Below, piece after piece: positions 61,301 through 64,000 of a DNA stretch of 64,000 bases. Each line of letters opens with the position of its first letter. Positions within the stretch are counted from its first letter, which is position 1. Origin of the DNA: Streptomyces sp. NBC_00425 (GTDB taxonomy: Bacteria > Actinomycetota > Actinomycetes > Streptomycetales > Streptomycetaceae); contig NZ_CP107928.1 in the NCBI RefSeq assembly GCF_036030735.1, forward strand, positions 2,108,001 through 2,172,000, read 5' to 3'. The notes beneath the pieces were generated by a model. That model worked only from the letters and a program-made list of their open reading frames with translations. It ran no database searches and had not been told where the DNA came from. Both the position numbers and the translations under genes were made by a program.

Positions 61301-61569
61301 TCACCGAGCAGGACCTGCTGCCGGTGTTCAACCTCACCAACCAGGACCCGAAGGTCCGGGCCGCCGCCCTCGTCAACGACGAGGAGAACTTCGGCATCGT
61401 CTACGACAAGAAGTTCGAGGAGAATATGATGGATCATGTCTCCACGATCGACACCCTCGGCAAGCGCTACTTCGGCGCGGACCGGGACTTCAAGTCCAAC
61501 CTCGACCGCAGCGCCCGCCGCGCGGCCTGGCGGATGATCCGCCGGGAGGAGGGCCTGGACGAGCTGTGA
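58387..61569 (+). CDS. hsdR: type I restriction endonuclease subunit
   Basis: A 1060-residue HsdR motor and nuclease. The N-terminal PD-(D/E)xK nuclease is at about residues 140-165 (HRLDLTLFLNGIPVATAELKNPLTGQ). The SF2 translocase follows: Walker A MASAGSGKSNTIGW near 310, motif II VDEAH near 442, motif III AFTATP near 505, and motif VI in QTLSRLNRTAERKSQGDLAVLDFVN. A C-terminal helical domain binds the M2S core. Length and motifs are complete, so the system should be able to cut unmodified DNA. It starts inside the hsdS stop and ends at a 15-bp hairpin terminator. The residue positions given are estimates. Confidence 0.95.
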   Translation: MSPVHDESSFGSAIVAALCERGWREANPEDYRADLGLDTNELFTFVGKSQPDEWDQLLTLYGRDPNEAQRGFAQRLDRAIADDGLLHVLRNGVKDRGVRLRVAYFRPNLVSADSVLDGYRANRLTVVRELPYATKQADWGHRLDLTLFLNGIPVATAELKNPLTGQGVEQAKEQYRTDRDPTELIFTRRVIANFAVDPDLVFVTTQLRGKSTQFLPFNTGSNGPGQPGGAGNTEPTAHGSYATSYLWEQVWQRDNWLDLLQRFVHQQKTKTPGGGTTKSTIFPRFHQWDVVRKLTAHASVHGAGQNYLIMASAGSGKSNTIGWLAHRLSDLHARPDPRVLRPDALADGRIKPGEPVFDKVIVITDRRALDAQLSATVGSFSQTDGLVVKVDEKHGAKSEQLARALSRDTGKIVTVTLHSFPALLDYIKRNPTEIKGTRFAIIVDEAHSSQSGDAATAVKSALRDLGLDADSDDEGATTVTVDEKLKAKAVERSHAGNLSYFAFTATPKQKTLELFGTEGVENGKTVYRPFHTYSMRQAIEEGFILDPLRNYVTYNTYWKLANLNHDEKEVDPSKANSLLARFALMHEHTVSQHAQVIVEHFVAHTRGRLGGRAKAMVVTASRLSAVQMARAIRSYIADRDYDTKYPDLGVLVAISGSLTVDGEETTEVKENGGISEGALPKAFVYTRADDKAAKAGGKGQQEYRILVVAEKYQTGFDQPLLTTMYVNKTLTGIAAVQTLSRLNRTAERKSQGDLAVLDFVNDAEDIQDAFRPYFEEAHTLPSDPNLLYTAQSRVMSAPVISEQDMDGFVAAYFEAQEKAAGSQSKWEKLHAELYRLLSPAVVRFTHLLESEEDDDVETAEEFRANLNDYVRKYGFLAQIVPYQDPELERLYLYGRYLLNRLPRLADGGVDIGEVDLSHLRVEKTGEHDVSLTPEGPAELKGFGDGVGGGKDADKSLLSELIDKFNAKFGTDFTEQDLLPVFNLTNQDPKVRAAALVNDEENFGIVYDKKFEENMMDHVSTIDTLGKRYFGADRDFKSNLDRSARRAAWRMIRREEGLDEL

Positions 61570-61574
61570 ACAGT

Positions 61575-61609
61575 ACGGGACCCGGTGCGCTGCCCGCACC
61601 GGGTCCCGT
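61575..61609. terminator. bidirectional hairpin terminator
   Basis: A perfect 15-bp stem (61575-61589 with 61595-61609) and 5-base loop, six bases after the hsdR stop and ahead of the convergent DUF397 gene. Confidence 0.92.
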
Positions 61610-61624
61610 CAGTTCTCGCTCAGT

Positions 61625-61831
61625 TCAGCGCGCTGCGGCCATCTGCACAAAGCCCGCCCACGCCTCGGCCCCGAAGGACAACCTGGCTTCTGCCGGTCGC
61701 TTGGAGTCACGGACGAGGACGGTTTCAGAGGTCGCGGCGATCTCAAGGCACTGGCCGCCTTCAGCGCCGCTGTAACTGCTCTTGAACCAGGCCGGTTCGG
61801 TGGCCACCGATTCGCTTCCTGCGGCGTTCAT
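61625..61831 (-). CDS. DUF397-domain small protein
   Basis: A 68-residue DUF397 protein. The family blocks are AWFKSSYSGAEGGQCLEIA, VLVRDSKRPAEARLSFGAEAWAGFV. DUF397 genes in Streptomyces are nearly always downstream of an Scr1/DUF5753-type helix-turn-helix regulator, as here, with the start overlapping that regulator's stop (ATGA). The BldB-like family and this pairing have been described as toxin-antitoxin-like or signalling modules. The sequence shows no enzymatic site. Confidence 0.9.
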   Translation of the reverse strand: MNAAGSESVATEPAWFKSSYSGAEGGQCLEIAATSETVLVRDSKRPAEARLSFGAEAWAGFVQMAAAR

Positions 61832-62673
61832 AGCTCTCCCAGCAACTTCGCGATGTGGTCCAGGCTCTCGCGCGGACTGAGTGCCTGGCTTCGGATAATC
61901 CCATAACGGGCCGCCGCGAGACTCGTCTCATCACGCTTGGTCAGAAGGCTGCTGCGTCCCTGCACCTCGGCGTACACGAACTGTTCGCCGGCCTTGCGGT
62001 TGATCACCGTGAACGGTCCGTCCACACCGGCGTTGTCCTCGCGGTCCAGCGGCATCACCTGAAGCTCCACGTTGCGCTTCTCGCCGGTCAGGAGCAGATG
62101 CTCAAGCTGTCCACGCAGCACGGCCTTCCCGCCCAACGGCCGTTGCAACAGCGGCTCCTCCATCACGAAGCTCAGTAGCGGGGCAGGCCAGCGGTTGAAG
62201 ATCTCCTGTCGCGCCAGACGTGCGGCGACGCGCAGTTCGATCGTTTCCTCGTCGAGCAATGGACGGCGCATGGAGAGGAGACCTCGCATGTACTCCTCGG
62301 TCTGGAGCAGCCCGTTGACCACGAGCGTGTCGTACGCGCACAGCTCGACCGCTTCCGCCTCCAGCCGCGCCATGTCCCGGAAGAACGCCGGATACTGAGC
62401 CCGCCCCACCTCCTCCTTCAGGGCCGTCAGCAAGCCCCCGGCCCCGAGCGCCTCGTCGGCCTTGTCGATGAAGCGGGCCTGGGGAATCCGCCGTCCCTGC
62501 TCGATGGACGCCACCGTGTCCGCCGCGTAGCCGACCCGGCTGCCGAACTCGGCGCGTTCCAGCCCCGCCCTCACCCGCAGCAGCTTCAGCTGCCGTCCGA
62601 ACGCGGTGACGACGCCCGTCCCCGGGTCGTCCTCCGGCCGCTGCTGCCGCTGTTCCTCGTCCTCGTCCCGCAT
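61828..62673 (-). CDS. Xre-family HTH regulator with DUF5753 (Scr1-type)
   Basis: A 281-residue regulator. The N-terminal Xre helix-turn-helix is at about residues 25-80 (FGRQLKLLRVRAGLERAEFGSRVGYAADTVASIEQGRRIPQARF). The rest is DUF5753 (AVELCAYDTLVVNGLLQTEEYMRGLL, RVAARLARQEIFNRWPAPLLSFVMEEPLLQRPLGG, LQVMPLDREDNAGVDGPFTVI). ATG 62673 is used. It is coupled to the DUF397 gene and divergent from an ATP-binding-protein gene. An interrupted 19-bp palindrome (62760-62778) between them is a candidate operator. Such trios are abundant in Streptomyces and tied to development or stress; the signal is unknown. Confidence 0.88.
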   Translation of the reverse strand: MRDEDEEQRQQRPEDDPGTGVVTAFGRQLKLLRVRAGLERAEFGSRVGYAADTVASIEQGRRIPQARFIDKADEALGAGGLLTALKEEVGRAQYPAFFRDMARLEAEAVELCAYDTLVVNGLLQTEEYMRGLLSMRRPLLDEETIELRVAARLARQEIFNRWPAPLLSFVMEEPLLQRPLGGKAVLRGQLEHLLLTGEKRNVELQVMPLDREDNAGVDGPFTVINRKAGEQFVYAEVQGRSSLLTKRDETSLAAARYGIIRSQALSPRESLDHIAKLLGEL

Positions 62674-62759
62674 GGTCACCGTCCTGCCGCCTCTCCCCAC
62701 GCCCGCGTACCGTCCTGTACAGCGCCCGCGCCCGCCGCGTACGAAGAGCCGACGTCAGC

Positions 62760-62778
62760 GCGTCACCACTGGTCACGC
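62760..62778. promoter_or_regulatory. interrupted palindrome in the HTH/ATP-binding divergent region
   Basis: GCGTnACCAnTGGTnACGC: perfect pairing except three C positions spaced regularly. Located 87 bases ahead of the HTH gene and 28 ahead of the ATP-binding-protein gene. Probable operator of the HTH protein. Confidence 0.5.
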
Positions 62779-62805
62779 TATGCCACAGAGCGCAACCGTG
62801 TGTGC

Positions 62806-63276
62806 ATGACCGCAACACAACCACCCCTCACGGCCCACCGGTTCGCGATGCGCTTCAGCTCCACCTCGCGTGGGGCCCGCCTGGCCCGGCGGCTGTGCGG
62901 GCACCGCCTCGACGCCTGGGGCATCCTCTACGGCAGCGCCGCGCACGACGCCGTCGTCCTGGTCGCGGCGGAGCTGTGCGCGAACGCCGTACGGCACGGC
63001 CACGTCGCCGGACGGGACTTCCACGTCCTGCTCACCGCGGACCCGGCCACCGGCACCGTACGGCTCGAGGTCAGCGACACCCGGGGCGAACGCCTGCCCC
63101 GCGTCCGCAGCGCCGCCGCACCGGACGAGGGCGGTCGCGGGCTGCTGCTCGTCGAGACGCTGGCCGACCGCTGGGGGTGCACCGCGCGCACCACGGGCGG
63201 TCCGGGCAAGACCGTCTGGGCGGAGTGCACCGTCCGAGGCCTGAACCGAGCAGACCTGACCTGGCCCGACGCCTGA
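62806..63276 (+). CDS. HATPase-type ATP-binding protein (anti-sigma-factor-kinase-like)
   Basis: A 156-residue single GHKL ATPase domain of the RsbW/SpoIIAB type. The N-box is LVAAELCANAVRHGHVAG, the G1 box VRLEVSDTRGERLP, and the G2 region GGRGLLLVETLADRWGC. ATG 62806 is preferred to GTG 62800. Stand-alone copies beside DUF397/HTH pairs are typical of Streptomyces, where they form conservon-like or regulatory triplets. The protein could bind ATP and a partner (a sigma factor, an anti-anti-sigma factor, or the HTH protein); no partner gene of the sigma type is in view. Confidence 0.87.
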   Translation: MTATQPPLTAHRFAMRFSSTSRGARLARRLCGHRLDAWGILYGSAAHDAVVLVAAELCANAVRHGHVAGRDFHVLLTADPATGTVRLEVSDTRGERLPRVRSAAAPDEGGRGLLLVETLADRWGCTARTTGGPGKTVWAECTVRGLNRADLTWPDA

Positions 63277-63428
63277 GCCGACCCGAGCCGATGACGTCGG
63301 CCGATGGTGCCGGCCGCCCCCCGCGATCCGGCTGGACGTGCACGGCCCGGGGCGGCGAAACTGGTCTCCGACCACAGCGGAGATCACTTCGGACGCTCGC
63401 TCGACGGGGGCGGCGGGGCGGGGGCCAG

Positions 63429-64000
<572 letters not shown>

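Overview
The window is a high-GC (about 70% by eye) actinobacterial chromosome segment, almost certainly from Streptomyces or a close relative. The evidence is the strong third-codon G/C bias, frequent GTG starts, chains of ATGA or GTGA start/stop overlaps, many Tat-type and lipobox leaders, a DUF397/HTH/ATP-binding regulatory trio, and a pentose phosphate operon (tkt-tal-zwf-opcA-pgi-gnd) like the second such operon I recall from S. coelicolor. No rRNA, tRNA, CRISPR array, transposase or replication origin was found. Nearly all of the sequence is coding and no gene-free gap exceeds 300 bases.

Layout. 1-4.9 kb: the end of a beta-galactosidase gene, then two Tat-exported phosphoesterase-like proteins. 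5-10.4 kb: a CoA-linked catabolic operon (SDR, amidohydrolase, acyl-CoA ligase, MaoC hydratase) facing MarR and IclR regulators. 10.4-13.5 kb: a frameshifted acetyltransferase, a secreted GH16 glucanase with a LacI-type operator, and an AraC regulator. 13.6-21.9 kb: the pentose phosphate operon, in which the transaldolase gene is reduced to an in-frame internal-deletion remnant. 21.9-27.8 kb: assorted membrane and redox genes, a TetR/MFS pair with a 27-bp palindromic operator, and a serine hydrolase. 27.8-31.2 kb: two saccharopine-dehydrogenase-like genes and a DAO-family oxidase.

31.3-38.7 kb is a possible uncharacterised biosynthetic cluster. Its RibA-like enzyme has Met120 where GTP cyclohydrolase II has the active-site Tyr, so it probably stops at the formylated intermediate FAPy. 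A divergent creatininase-family gene is a plausible deformylase. Beside them lie a PTPS-fold protein lacking the usual catalytic triad, a GT4 glycosyltransferase, a methyltransferase, an MprF-type flippase-like membrane protein, a dehydrogenase and a CDP-alcohol phosphotransferase. Together they suggest a GTP-derived, membrane-linked product.

38.8-47.1 kb: a YcnI-type copper gene with a membrane partner, an importer operon (fused DppB-DppC permease, binding protein, MFS, GNAT) with no ATPase gene, and a CooC-like ATPase with a small partner. 47.1-61.6 kb looks like a defence island. It begins with a four-gene operon ending in an Hsp70 ATPase fused to a C-terminal NYN/Zc3h12a-like nuclease domain, preceded by GrpE-like and degenerate J-domain-like partners. 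Next come a self-contained HTH-N6-methylase with its own target-recognition-like tail and a complete type I restriction-modification operon (hsdM-hsdS-hsdR). 61.6-64 kb: a DUF397/HTH/ATP-binding regulatory trio and the start of a Ser/Thr protein kinase. Several convergent gene pairs are separated by long perfect hairpins. The two candidates I would look at first are the Met120 RibA cluster and the Hsp70-nuclease operon.
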